Shown here: piece by piece, positions 1 to 8,442 of the stretch
Layout: each line of letters begins with the position of its first letter
Position numbering within the stretch: the first letter of the stretch is position 1
Source: Streptomyces gilvus
GTDB taxonomy: Bacteria > Actinomycetota > Actinomycetes > Streptomycetales > Streptomycetaceae
DNA length: 64,000 nucleotides
Assembly: GCF_022513565.1 (NCBI RefSeq)
Contig: NZ_JAKWBE010000013.1
Coordinates: 1-64,000, forward strand
Direction of reading: 5' to 3'
Program-made: the position numbers and the translations under genes
The notes under the pieces: model-generated
The model's input: the letters and a program-made list of their open reading frames with translations, nothing else
The model's database searches: none
Told to the model about the DNA's origin: nothing

Positions 1-681
1 CTCCACCAGCAGCGGCAGCGTCTCGGAGGCCGTCACCAGCTCCCGCAGCGGATGCCGGGCCAGCACCGCGTCCACCTCCGGCGTCAACGCCCCCGCCAGC
101 CGGGCGGTGGGCGGCCGGGTCTCGTCCCGCAGGGCGGCGACGGCGGCGCGCACGGTGTCGCCTTCCGCCGGGGGCAGACCGTCCGCCGCCCGCTCGTACA
201 GCCGGGCCCCCTCCTCCAGCACCAGGTCCGTGTCCATCCCTGCCGGGATCTTGATCTGGGCGTGATGGCGCCAGGTGGTGATCGGATCGCCCCAGGCCTC
301 CACGGTGTACGTCCACCGCCCGGGGGCGCCCGCGGTGACGGTCGCGCCCCAGCGGTCGGTGCCCGGCGCCAGCTCGCGCATCGGCGTCCAGGGGCCCGGA
401 CGGCCCTCGGGATCGGTCAGGACGACGTTCGCGGCGACCGCGTCGTGCCCCTCGCGGAAGACGGTGGCCGAGATCTCGAACGACTCCCCGGTGACGGCCT
501 TCGCGGGCCTGCGGCCGTGCTGGACGACCGGGCGGACGTCGAGGACCGGTATGCGCCCGATGCCGGCGGTGTCGCCCGCGGAGGATGGCTCCGGGGCCGG
601 CGGTCCGGAATCGGCCGGGCGCACGGGAGGCGCTTCGGTGCTGGGTGTCGGGGGTGCTGACGAGTGGTGCGTGGCGGGCAT
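1..681 (-). CDS. glgE: Maltosyltransferase GlgE, N-terminal part (cut by window edge)
   Basis: Encodes the first 227 codons of alpha-1,4-glucan:maltose-1-phosphate maltosyltransferase, the GH13_3 enzyme that extends alpha-glucan from maltose-1-phosphate in the cytoplasm. What is visible is a proline/serine-rich leader followed by the family's N-terminal beta-sandwich (IGRIPVLDVRPVV, then RPAKAVTGE, then PITTWRHHAQIKIPAG). The catalytic GH13 barrel lies outside the window. I chose the ATG at 681 because ACAGGAGCGG precedes it; an in-frame ATG 21 bases upstream would hide that ribosome site. The neighbouring glgP supports the assignment, since glgE and glgP are commonly adjacent in streptomycetes. 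Identity is confident; nothing can be said of the active site here. Confidence 0.88.
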   Translation of the reverse strand, partial: MPATHHSSAPPTPSTEAPPVRPADSGPPAPEPSSAGDTAGIGRIPVLDVRPVVQHGRRPAKAVTGESFEISATVFREGHDAVAANVVLTDPEGRPGPWTPMRELAPGTDRWGATVTAGAPGRWTYTVEAWGDPITTWRHHAQIKIPAGMDTDLVLEEGARLYERAADGLPPAEGDTVRAAVAALRDETRPPTARLAGALTPEVDAVLARHPLRELVTASETLPLLVE

Positions 682-873
682 GACCGCTCCTGTCCGCGTC
701 ATACAGGTGGTGGGCGGATGGGTGTGGGGAGGTGGGTCCTGCGTGTGGTGGTGCTGGGTGTTTCTCCGGAGTACCCGAGGGACGGGCAGGTGTACCGGAG
801 GAGCCTTCCCACCCTATTCGGGTGGGCAATCCGGCACTTTGTTAACTACTCACGCGTATGTCTACGCACAAGA

Positions 874-903
874 CCGGCCCCGTTCGTGAACGAACGGGGC
901 CGG
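874..903 (-). terminator. Terminator hairpin after the subtilase gene
   Basis: A perfect GC-rich inverted repeat (left arm 874-886, right arm 891-903, four-base loop TGAA) lies about 40 bases beyond the subtilase stop codon, between that gene and glgE on the same strand. It probably ends the protease transcript so that glgE is expressed from its own promoter in 682-873. Confidence 0.7.
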
Positions 904-941
904 AAACCGGACGCCTCGATGACGAGTCCGGGACTGTGCCC

Positions 942-2144
942 CTACGAGGGCGGTACCTGCAGCAGTTCGTCCGGTGAACCGAGGCCCCGCCCGGACACCT
1001 TTCCGGGCACCGCCAGCTTCACGAGCGCCCCGGCGACCTGGGCCGGTGTGGCCTTCGGATGGCCGGCCAGGTAGAGGGCGGCCGCGCCCGTGGCGTGCGG
1101 AGTCGCCATGGACGTACCGGAGAAGGTGGCTTTCCCGGTGTCGCTCGTGTACGAGGCCGAGGTGATCGACACGCCGGGGGCGAACAGGTCGACGGCCGAG
1201 CCGAAATTGGAGAAGGCCGCCCGTGCGTCCTTCTGGTCCGTCGCGCCGACCGTGACGGCCTCCTTGACGTCCGCCGGGGAGTACAGGGCGGCCGCCAGCC
1301 CGTCGTTGCCCGCGGCGACGACGTAGGTGACGCCGGAGGCGATGGAGCTGCGTACGGCCGCGTCCAGCTGGGCGTTGTGGGCGCCGCCCAGGCTGAGATT
1401 GGCCACGGCGGGCTTGCGGGCGTGCTTGGTCACCCAGTCGATACCCGCGATGACCTGCGAGGTCGTACCGGAGCCGTCGTCGCCGAGGACGCGGACGGAG
1501 ACCACCTTCGCCTGTTTGGCCACCCCGTAGGTCCGGCCGGCGATGGTGCCGGCGACATGGGTGCCGTGGCCGTTGCCGTCGGCGGCGGTCGGGTCGTCGT
1601 CGACGAAGTCCCAGCCGTAGCTCGCCCGCCCGCCGAAGTCCTTGTGCGTGATCCGGACACCGGTGTCGATCACATAGGCCGTCACCCCGGCGCCCGCGGA
1701 CCGGGGCCAGGCGTAGGCCCTGTCCAGGGGAAGGGACGGCTGGTCGATCCGGTCCAGGCCCCAGGACGGCGGGTTCTTCTGCGGCCCGTCGAGGGCGACG
1801 CGGGTGTCCTGGACGACCGAGGCGACCCGCGGGTCCGCCGCGAGGAGCCGGGCCTGTCTCTCGTTCGCCCGGACCGCGTAGCCGTTGAGGACCGTGCCGT
1901 AGGTCTGGCTGATTCTCGCCCCGTATGTCGCGGCGATGCCCTTTCCGGCCGCCGACGGGGCCTTCGTACCCCCCTTGAGCGTCACCAGATAGCTTCCGCT
2001 GACGGAGCCGGGCCCACCGGCGCCGAGTATCCGCCCCTGAGCTGCGGCGTGCGCGGGCAGGGTGCCGGACGACAGCGCGGCGACACACGCCACCGCGGTC
2101 AGACCCCCCAGCCGGCGCAGACGCAGCGTGCGCGTCCGTGCCAT
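942..2144 (-). CDS. Secreted S8 family serine protease (subtilase)
   Basis: A 400-residue extracellular subtilisin-like protease. A signal peptide (MARTRTLRLRRLGGL, hydrophobic core to about residue 34) is followed by an inhibitor I9 prodomain and an S8 domain with all catalytic residues: Asp160 in VIDTGV, His193 in GHGTHVAG, Asn280 in AAGND as oxyanion residue, and Ser345 in GTSMATPH. The frame stays open 113 codons further upstream, but that stretch is not protein-like. The ATG at 2144 has GAAGGAGG at good distance and starts the signal peptide exactly. It stands alone: glgP diverges from it and a strong hairpin follows it. It probably acts in general protein turnover outside the cell; the natural substrate cannot be read from sequence. 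Confidence 0.93.
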   Translation of the reverse strand: MARTRTLRLRRLGGLTAVACVAALSSGTLPAHAAAQGRILGAGGPGSVSGSYLVTLKGGTKAPSAAGKGIAATYGARISQTYGTVLNGYAVRANERQARLLAADPRVASVVQDTRVALDGPQKNPPSWGLDRIDQPSLPLDRAYAWPRSAGAGVTAYVIDTGVRITHKDFGGRASYGWDFVDDDPTAADGNGHGTHVAGTIAGRTYGVAKQAKVVSVRVLGDDGSGTTSQVIAGIDWVTKHARKPAVANLSLGGAHNAQLDAAVRSSIASGVTYVVAAGNDGLAAALYSPADVKEAVTVGATDQKDARAAFSNFGSAVDLFAPGVSITSASYTSDTGKATFSGTSMATPHATGAAALYLAGHPKATPAQVAGALVKLAVPGKVSGRGLGSPDELLQVPPS

Positions 2145-2225
2145 GTCCGAGTTCCCCCTCCTTCGACTGCACCTGGCAGCCTCTCGTGCGGTGACACACG
2201 CCACAAGGGGGCCTACGGGGCGGAA

Positions 2226-2248
2226 TCGGCCATGTCCGCCATGGCCGA
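2226..2248. promoter_or_regulatory. Inverted repeat in the subtilase/glgP divergent promoter region
   Basis: TCGGCCAT and ATGGCCGA arms separated by seven bases sit in the 262-base region between two divergent genes, 82 bases upstream of the subtilase start. It could be an operator for either gene. No regulator gene is adjacent and the spacing matches no family I can name, so this is only a candidate. Confidence 0.3.
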
Positions 2249-2406
2249 CGGGAGAAGGTTGCGGTGATTTCCGGACTGTGTACGACTGTGCGGCAGGCTT
2301 GGGTGTCCCGTGGTTGTGGAACCCCTCTCCCCGATACCGTCGATATTGACGACGGGACGCACACCGCCGTGCGTCCTCCTGTTGTGCACGTATGCCGAGG
2401 TGGAAT

Positions 2407-5025
2407 GTGAAGGCGATCCGGCGATTCACTGTCCGTCCCGTTCTCCCCGAACCCCTCCGGCCGCTCGGTGATCTGGCGCGCAATCTGCGCTGGTCCTGGC
2501 ATGCCGAGACCCGTGACCTCTTCCAGTCCGTCGATCCCGAACGCTGGGCCGCCTCGGAGGGCGATCCCGTACGGCTCCTGGGCGGTGTCTCCCCGACGCG
2601 CCTCGCGGAGCTGGCCGAGGACCGCCGCTTCCTGCGCCGGCTCGGCGCGGTGCGGGACGATCTCGACGACTACATGACCGGTGAGCGCTGGTACCAGGCG
2701 CAGTCCGGTGCACTGCCCGCCGCCGTCGCCTACTTCTCACCCGAGTTCGGCATCACGGCGGCCCTGCCGCAGTACTCCGGCGGCCTGGGCATCCTGGCCG
2801 GCGACCATCTCAAGGCGGCCAGCGACCTGGGCGTTCCGCTGATCGGCGTGGGCCTGCTCTACCGGCACGGCTACTTCCGCCAGTCGCTGTCCCGGGACGG
2901 CTGGCAGCAGGAGCACTACCCGGTCCTCGACCCCAACGAGCTGCCCGTCGCCCCGCTGAGCGAGGACGACGGCACCCCCGCCCAGGTCTCCCTCGCGCTG
3001 CCCGGCGGCAAGCGGCTGCACGCCCGCGTCTGGCTGGCCCAGGTGGGCCGGGTCCCGCTGCTGATGCTGGACTCCGACGTCGAGGAGAACGACCCCGGCG
3101 AGCGCGGGGTGACCGACCGGCTCTACGGCGGCGGCAGCGAGCACCGCCTGCTGCAGGAGATGCTGCTCGGCATAGGAGGGGTGCGGGCCGTACGGACGTA
3201 CTGCCGGCTGACCGGCCACCCGGAGCCGGAGGTCTTCCACACCAACGAGGGGCACGCGGGCTTCCTCGGCCTGGAGCGCATCGCCGAACTGTGCGCCCGG
3301 GGGCTGGACTTCGACTCCGCGCTGGAGGCCGTCCGGGCCGGGACCGTCTTCACCACCCACACCCCGGTGCCGGCCGGCATCGACCGCTTCGACCGTGAAC
3401 TCGTCGCCCACCACTTCGGCTCCGACGCGGAGCTGCCGAGCATCGACGTCGAACGGATCCTCCAGCTCGGCATGGAGACCTATCCCGGGGGCGAGCCCAA
3501 CCTGTTCAACATGGCCGTGATGGGCCTGCGCCTCGGCCAGCGCGCCAACGGCGTCTCGCTGCTGCACGGGCAGGTCAGCCGGGAGATGTTCGCCGGACTC
3601 TGGCCGGGATTCGACCCCGAGGAGGTGCCGATCACCTCCGTCACCAACGGGGTCCACGCGCCCACCTGGGTGGCCCCCGAGGTGTTCCGGCTCGGCGCCC
3701 GGCAGATCGGCGCCCAGCGCACCGAGGACGCGCTGACGGTCGGCGGCTCGGACCGCTGGGACGCCGTCGCGGAGATCCCGGACCAGGACATCTGGGAGCT
3801 GCGCCGCAACCTGCGCGAGCAGCTGGTGGACGAGGTGCGGTCCCGGCTGCGTGCCTCCTGGCGGCAGCGCGGCGCCGGGACGGCCGAGCTGGGCTGGATC
3901 GACGGCGTCCTCGACCCCGACGTCCTGACCATCGGGTTCGCGCGCAGGGTCCCGTCGTACAAGCGGCTGACACTGATGCTCCGCGACCGCGACCGGCTGA
4001 TGGACCTGCTGCTCCACCCCGAGCGGCCCGTCCAGATCGTCGTCGCGGGCAAGGCGCACCCGGCGGACGACGGCGGCAAGCGCCTGGTCCAGGAGCTGGT
4101 CCGGTTCACCGACGACCCGCGGGTGCGCCACCGCATCGTCTTCCTGCCCGACTACGGCATGGCGATGGCGCAGAAGCTCTACCCCGGCTGCGACATCTGG
4201 CTCAACAACCCGCTGCGCCCCCTGGAGGCCTGCGGCACCTCGGGCATGAAGGCGGCGCTCAACGGCTGCCTCAACCTCTCGGTCCTTGACGGCTGGTGGG
4301 ACGAGTGGTTCCAGCCGGACTTCGGCTGGGCGATCCCGACGGCGGACGGTGTGGGCACGGACGCCGACCGCCGGGACGACATAGAGGCCGCGGCGCTCTA
4401 CGACCTCCTGGAGCAGCGGGTGGCGCCCCGCTTCTACGAGCGCGGCCGGCACGGGCTGCCCGAACGCTGGATCGAGATGGTCCGCCAGACGCTGACGCTC
4501 CTCGGCCCCAAGGTGCTGGCCGGCCGGATGGTCCGCGAGTACGTCGAGCGGCTCTACACGCCCGCCGCGCACGCCCACCGGGCCCTGGACCCCGACTCGG
4601 CGCGTGAACTCGCCGCCTGGAAGGGGCGGGTGCGGGCCGCCTGGCACGGGGTGACCTTCGACCATGTCGAGACCTCCGTCGCCACGACCACCGCGGAACT
4701 CGGCAGCACGCTCGGGCTGCGGGTGCGCGTCGGGCTCGGCGAGCTCGGCCCCGAGGACGTCGAGGTGCAGGTGGTCTCGGGCCGGGTGGACTCGCAGGAC
4801 GGCATCGCCGACGCGACCACGGTCCCCCTCAAGCCGGCGGGCGGCCCCGACCCCGAGGGCCGCTGGCTCTACGAGGGGCCGCTGTCGCTGGACCGCACGG
4901 GCCCCTTCGGCTACACGGTCCGCATCCTCCCGACCCACCGACTCCTCGCCTCCAGCACGGAGTTGGGCCTGGTGACGGTGCCGTCGGAGGAGACGGCGGA
5001 GGGAGCGGGGGTGCTGTTCCGCTGA
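2407..5025 (+). CDS. glgP: Alpha-glucan phosphorylase GlgP
   Basis: An 872-residue GT35 phosphorylase that releases glucose-1-phosphate from glycogen-type alpha-glucan using pyridoxal phosphate. The N-terminal actinobacterial DUF3417-type region (LARNLRWSWH, then FSPEFGI and YSGGLGILAGDHLK) leads into the phosphorylase domain with HTNEGHAGFL, TTHTPVPAG and the cofactor site GTSGMKAALNG, in which Lys615 should hold the phosphate cofactor. The GTG at 2407 is preferred over the ATG at 2392 because GAGGTGG lies just before it; the ATG would add five residues. It sits near glgE and, about 19 kb away, glgX, so the window carries three enzymes of alpha-glucan turnover. The length is normal for the long actinobacterial type. 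Confidence 0.95.
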   Translation: MKAIRRFTVRPVLPEPLRPLGDLARNLRWSWHAETRDLFQSVDPERWAASEGDPVRLLGGVSPTRLAELAEDRRFLRRLGAVRDDLDDYMTGERWYQAQSGALPAAVAYFSPEFGITAALPQYSGGLGILAGDHLKAASDLGVPLIGVGLLYRHGYFRQSLSRDGWQQEHYPVLDPNELPVAPLSEDDGTPAQVSLALPGGKRLHARVWLAQVGRVPLLMLDSDVEENDPGERGVTDRLYGGGSEHRLLQEMLLGIGGVRAVRTYCRLTGHPEPEVFHTNEGHAGFLGLERIAELCARGLDFDSALEAVRAGTVFTTHTPVPAGIDRFDRELVAHHFGSDAELPSIDVERILQLGMETYPGGEPNLFNMAVMGLRLGQRANGVSLLHGQVSREMFAGLWPGFDPEEVPITSVTNGVHAPTWVAPEVFRLGARQIGAQRTEDALTVGGSDRWDAVAEIPDQDIWELRRNLREQLVDEVRSRLRASWRQRGAGTAELGWIDGVLDPDVLTIGFARRVPSYKRLTLMLRDRDRLMDLLLHPERPVQIVVAGKAHPADDGGKRLVQELVRFTDDPRVRHRIVFLPDYGMAMAQKLYPGCDIWLNNPLRPLEACGTSGMKAALNGCLNLSVLDGWWDEWFQPDFGWAIPTADGVGTDADRRDDIEAAALYDLLEQRVAPRFYERGRHGLPERWIEMVRQTLTLLGPKVLAGRMVREYVERLYTPAAHAHRALDPDSARELAAWKGRVRAAWHGVTFDHVETSVATTTAELGSTLGLRVRVGLGELGPEDVEVQVVSGRVDSQDGIADATTVPLKPAGGPDPEGRWLYEGPLSLDRTGPFGYTVRILPTHRLLASSTELGLVTVPSEETAEGAGVLFR

Positions 5026-5031
5026 CGGCGC

Positions 5032-5058
5032 GAGGGCGGGCGACCTTTGCCCGCCCTT
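5032..5058 (+). terminator. glgP terminator hairpin
   Basis: Arms AGGGCGGGC and GCCCGCCCT (5033-5041 and 5049-5057, seven-base loop) begin eight bases after the glgP stop. The perfect stem and position mark the end of the glgP transcript before the toxin operon. Confidence 0.75.
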
Positions 5059-5186
5059 GACGTCTGCTTTGCTCGATTCGTGGTTCCGCCATACCTCTCG
5101 CAGGGACGCGATCACTACGGTCGGGGGATGACATGTGCACGGAGTGACGTCCCGGGGGCGGGGTCGCATGTCGGTGCGAGGCATCG

Positions 5187-5507
5187 ATGAGTGACGTGAA
5201 GGCGGACACGAAGCGCATCCGCGAGTGCTCCCGGGCGCTGCAGAGGATCTACGACTCCTTCACCGGCCGGGCCAATCCCGCCGAGGACTTCTCGGCCGCC
5301 GAGTTGGGCGACCAGCGTGTCGTCGAGGCCTTCGACGAGTTCGCCGACAACTGGAAGATCCACCGCAAGGATCTCGCGGAGAAGATCAGGAAGCTCGGCG
5401 TCATCACGTGGGAAGCCGCCAAGAGCTACGACGCCGTCGATGCCGAGCTCGCCCGGGCCCTGCGGGAGCAGGACGCACGGGCCGCACACGGCCGGGGCGC
5501 GAAGTGA
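5187..5507 (+). CDS. WXG100-like small helical protein, first gene of toxin operon
   Basis: A 106-residue, highly charged helical protein with no signal peptide. Its size, the central Trp (FADNWKIHRKDLAEKIRKLG) and a second Trp (GVITWEAAKSYDAVD) fit the ESX/WXG100-like partners encoded beside type VII secretion toxins. Its stop codon overlaps the GTG start of the next gene (GTGA), which implies translational coupling. I infer that it pairs with, or helps export, the toxin encoded downstream. A strict WxG turn is not present, so family membership rests mainly on size, helix content and context. Confidence 0.65.
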   Translation: MSDVKADTKRIRECSRALQRIYDSFTGRANPAEDFSAAELGDQRVVEAFDEFADNWKIHRKDLAEKIRKLGVITWEAAKSYDAVDAELARALREQDARAAHGRGAK

Positions 5508-6934
5508 GGCGTCCTGCGGTCGACGAGTGGGCCGTGCTCGACGAGGACGGCGATCCGGTACCGGGAGACCCGGACGCCATCGCCCTGCTCGGGCAGTCGC
5601 TGCGCGAGGTCGCCGACGACATCCAGCGTGAAGCGGGGGACGTGGAGGCTCTCTGCCGAGTCGACGCGTGGAAGTCCAAGGCGGCCGACGCGTTCCGCGA
5701 CACGGCGCACGACGCCCTCAAGCCGCTGCGCAAGGCGTACCACCGCTACGACAAGGCCGCGAGCGCCATGGGGACGCGGGTTCGCCCGGACTGCACCGAC
5801 GACTGGGCCGGCGCTCTCGAACACGCGCAGCAACTGGCGGACAAGGCCCTCAAGGCGGGACGGACCGCGCACGAGGAGCACGAGTCGGCGGTGCGGAGCA
5901 TCGAGGCCCTCCCGTCGGACACCAAGGACGACGACCCCGAACTCGTGCGGCTGAAGAAGAAGCGGGATCAGGCCGCGGCCGACCTCGGCAGTGCCAAGGC
6001 GGCACTGCGGCGCGCGAAGGAGGTCCGCGACACGGCCGCGCGGAAGGCCGCCGGGGTCATCCACCGAGCCATCACCCATGACGGCATGCACGACTCCGGA
6101 TGGGACAAGTTCGACCACGCGGTGGACTCTGTCGTCTCGGGGGTCGGGGACTTCCTGGAGGACGTCGGCATGACCGTCGTCTCGGATCTCGCCTCCCTCG
6201 GCAATGCCATGATCCACGACCCGGGTTCCACGGCGTCGGTCGTCCTGGGTCTCGGCCTGACGGTGCTGGGCGCGGGCGAGGAGGCCGGCGGTGTCCTGCT
6301 GGACGCCACCGGGATCGGGGCGGCGCTTGGCATCCCGATCAACGTCGCCGCCGCGGCCCAGATAGCCGTCGGGGTGTCGTTGGCCGGTGCCGGTATGGCA
6401 AGCATCGTGAGCGACGCGGCGGGTCCCGACCGGGTCGACATGACGTCCGACGGGTCGGGCGGCTCCGCCGGCGGCGACTGGGACACCGCGGCCGAGGCCG
6501 ACCGGACCAAGCCGTCGGGAGAGCCCGACCCGACCGCCCAGCCCCGTGGAAGGCCCGAATCGCTCAGCAAGAACGACGACGCCGAGACGATCCGCGCGAA
6601 GGGACGGGAGCGGCATTCCGCGGACACCCTGGCCCGACAGGGATACGACGTCGAACAGACCCCGGGTACGATCAACGGGAAGAATCCCGACTTCCGCGTC
6701 GAGGGCAAGGTCTTCGACAACTACGCCCCGACCGCCAAGAACCCACGCTCCATCTGGACCGCCGTCCAGAAGAAGGTGGACGCGGGTCAGACGGACCGAG
6801 TGGTGCTGAACCTCGGTGACAGCGACGCGGACCTCGGCGCGCTGCGGTCGCAGTTCCAGAGCTGGCCCATGAACGGTCTCAAAGAGGTCATGGTGATCGA
6901 CCGCGAGGGCAACGTGGTCCACCTCTACCCGTAG
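5504..6934 (+). CDS. T7SS-type polymorphic toxin with CdiA C-terminal tRNase domain
   Basis: A 476-residue modular toxin. The N-terminal part (about residues 20-100, IALLGQSLREVADDIQ and VDAWKSKAADAFR) resembles the helical type VII secretion signal domain of streptomycete toxins. A coiled stretch follows (VRLKKKRDQAAADLGSAKAALRRAKEV in part), then a hydrophobic, glycine-rich region near residues 245-305 that may cross or insert into a membrane. The last 115 residues (from about 361) contain GKNPDFRVEGKVFDNYAP, VQKKVDAGQTDRVVLNL and VMVIDREGNVVHLYP, the pattern of the CdiA_C tRNase family. The GTG at 5504 overlaps the previous stop. The probable immunity gene begins 30 bases downstream. Export route and target are inferred; no secretion machinery is in the window. 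Confidence 0.82.
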   Translation: MRRPAVDEWAVLDEDGDPVPGDPDAIALLGQSLREVADDIQREAGDVEALCRVDAWKSKAADAFRDTAHDALKPLRKAYHRYDKAASAMGTRVRPDCTDDWAGALEHAQQLADKALKAGRTAHEEHESAVRSIEALPSDTKDDDPELVRLKKKRDQAAADLGSAKAALRRAKEVRDTAARKAAGVIHRAITHDGMHDSGWDKFDHAVDSVVSGVGDFLEDVGMTVVSDLASLGNAMIHDPGSTASVVLGLGLTVLGAGEEAGGVLLDATGIGAALGIPINVAAAAQIAVGVSLAGAGMASIVSDAAGPDRVDMTSDGSGGSAGGDWDTAAEADRTKPSGEPDPTAQPRGRPESLSKNDDAETIRAKGRERHSADTLARQGYDVEQTPGTINGKNPDFRVEGKVFDNYAPTAKNPRSIWTAVQKKVDAGQTDRVVLNLGDSDADLGALRSQFQSWPMNGLKEVMVIDREGNVVHLYP

Positions 6935-6964
6935 TCGCCGAAGGGAAGGAAGGAACAAGAACGT

Positions 6965-7450
6965 ATGGCGATCGAATACGACCTTGATCTCGCGACCCCC
7001 GTGTCCGCCAAGGAGGTTGCGACCCGGCTGGAGGAAATCGGCAGGGAAACCGGGCTCTTCGACGCGTCGGTCACGGGGGAGCGGCTCGTCGAGGAAGGAG
7101 CCCCCACCCGACTGGGCACCTGGATCCGTGTGGTCGCGGAGCGGCCGCCGCAGCCGTGGCACCCGGTCGTCACCGCCTTCGGGTTCACCCCCACGGTGGC
7201 CGTGGGATTCCGCATGGCCAAGGGAGTCGAGGTCGCGGACCAGCAGGACGACATGATCCGGCTCGTCGCGCCCCTGCTGGCACGCGTGGAGGGCGACGCC
7301 GTGCTGCACTTCCAGTTCGAGGTGGTCTGGCTGCTCCGCAAGGACGGCGAGCTGAGCCTCAGCGAGCGGGAGGACATCTGGCCTCCCCGGCGGCTGGCCC
7401 TCGTGACACAGCCCCACCGCCGGCAGACCCACAGCATGGACCTGGACTGA
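6965..7450 (+). CDS. SitI3-type immunity protein
   Basis: A 161-residue soluble protein starting MAIEYDLDLATPVSAKEVATRL, with a central VAVGFRMAKG and a late VLHFQFEVVWLLRKDGEL. This arrangement matches the SitI3 family, named for the immunity partner of a Myxococcus outer-membrane-exchange toxin. The gene lies 30 bases behind the tRNase-tipped toxin and has an AAGGAAGG ribosome site, so it most likely neutralises that toxin inside the producing cell. The pairing is inferred from order and spacing; direct binding is not shown by sequence. Confidence 0.75.
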   Translation: MAIEYDLDLATPVSAKEVATRLEEIGRETGLFDASVTGERLVEEGAPTRLGTWIRVVAERPPQPWHPVVTAFGFTPTVAVGFRMAKGVEVADQQDDMIRLVAPLLARVEGDAVLHFQFEVVWLLRKDGELSLSEREDIWPPRRLALVTQPHRRQTHSMDLD

Positions 7451-7457
7451 GCCGCCA

Positions 7458-7832
7458 GTGACGTTCCGTTTTCGTTCCAGCGACCAACCCGGCCGGGACC
7501 TCTGGTGCCCCAGTTCCGAAGTGGCTCGTGCCTTCGTCGGGACCGCCGAGGTCTTCTCCCACGTGTTCGACGTCGACTCGGGCATCGGCGACCCCGTCGA
7601 CGGTGTGTGCGTCATCGATTTCCGGGACTTCGGAGCGCTCTGCGCCGCGGTCGTCGACCGGTTCGGCACCACCGACCAGGGAATCCTCCGGTCCCTCAGC
7701 CTCGGCTTCGTCGCCACGTCCCTGGTGCTCATCGACCGGGCCGGCCGTCCCGCCCCCGCGATGCCCGGGCCGGCTCAGGAGCGGGCCTGGGCGGCGCTGC
7801 GCGACCAGCACGCGCGAGTGATGCCCGTGTGA
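7458..7832 (+). CDS. DUF6086-like protein, possible accessory immunity protein
   Basis: A 124-residue protein that begins with GTG seven bases after the SitI3-type gene, so it belongs to the same operon. The segment DLWCPSSEVARAFVGTAEVFSHVFDVDSGIGDP followed by IDFRDFGALCAAVVDRF resembles DUF6086 proteins of streptomycetes. No catalytic motif or membrane segment is visible. Its place as last gene of a toxin operon suggests a second immunity protein, or a remnant from an exchanged cassette, but the function is unknown. Confidence 0.55.
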   Translation: MTFRFRSSDQPGRDLWCPSSEVARAFVGTAEVFSHVFDVDSGIGDPVDGVCVIDFRDFGALCAAVVDRFGTTDQGILRSLSLGFVATSLVLIDRAGRPAPAMPGPAQERAWAALRDQHARVMPV

Positions 7833-7863
7833 CCGCCGGCCCCGCTGCGACGCGTGCGAGGGG

Positions 7864-8373
7864 TCACCACTCCGAGACGTCGGCGCAGAGTTTCCGCAGG
7901 ATCTTCCCGCAGCGTCGGGCGTAGGCGTTCTGCAGGCCCCGGGTCGCCGGGCCGCCGGCCTTCGCGTACCACTTGGCGGGGCGGCTGAAGGCGGTCACGG
8001 TCAGCCAGACCGTGCCGTCGCCGGTGCGCTCCACCAGGAAGGCCTCCTCGCCGCACTCCGGGTGGCCCGCCAGCGTGCCGTAGGCCCAGCCGGCCCGGCG
8101 GGGTTCCTCGACCGTGTAGACGACCCGGCAGGGCGCCTTGATCACGCCGGCGAGGGTGACGGTGACGTCGACGTCCGGTGCGGCGCGCTCCGCTGCCGCG
8201 TCGATGCCGACGCCGAGCTCGCGGTGCATCTCCCAGGTCAGCACCGCGTCGGCCGCCCGGCGGAAGACCTTCTCGCCCTCACCGATCCGGGTGCGCACAT
8301 GCAGGGGGTGGAAGCCCGGCGGGCAGAAGCCGGCCCGACGACTCGCGCCGACGTCTTGGTACGTGAAGGACAT
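7864..8373 (-). CDS. DUF1990 family protein
   Basis: A 169-residue protein with the hallmarks of DUF1990: FTYQDVGASR at the start, a central WEMHRELGVGI, then WAYGTLAGHPECGEEAFLVER and VWLTVTAFSRPAKW. The fold is thought to be a lipocalin- or START-like ligand cavity; biochemical function is unknown. The ATG at 8373 gives the conventional MSFTY start, though no strong ribosome site precedes it; a TTG three codons upstream is possible. It converges with the toxin operon and stands alone. Confidence 0.8.
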   Translation of the reverse strand: MSFTYQDVGASRRAGFCPPGFHPLHVRTRIGEGEKVFRRAADAVLTWEMHRELGVGIDAAAERAAPDVDVTVTLAGVIKAPCRVVYTVEEPRRAGWAYGTLAGHPECGEEAFLVERTGDGTVWLTVTAFSRPAKWYAKAGGPATRGLQNAYARRCGKILRKLCADVSEW

Positions 8374-8389
8374 GGGACACAAGGGTAGG

Positions 8390-8424
8390 GCGGTACCCGG
8401 GACCGCCGTCGTCCCGGGTACCGC
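8390..8424 (-). terminator. Terminator of the first M4 protease gene
   Basis: A perfect 13-base stem (8390-8402 pairs with 8412-8424, nine-base loop) begins 19 bases beyond the stop codon of the M4 protease gene. It overlaps the upstream region of the DUF1990 gene and should separate the two transcripts. Confidence 0.8.
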
Positions 8425-8442
8425 CCGCCAACCCCCCTCGGG

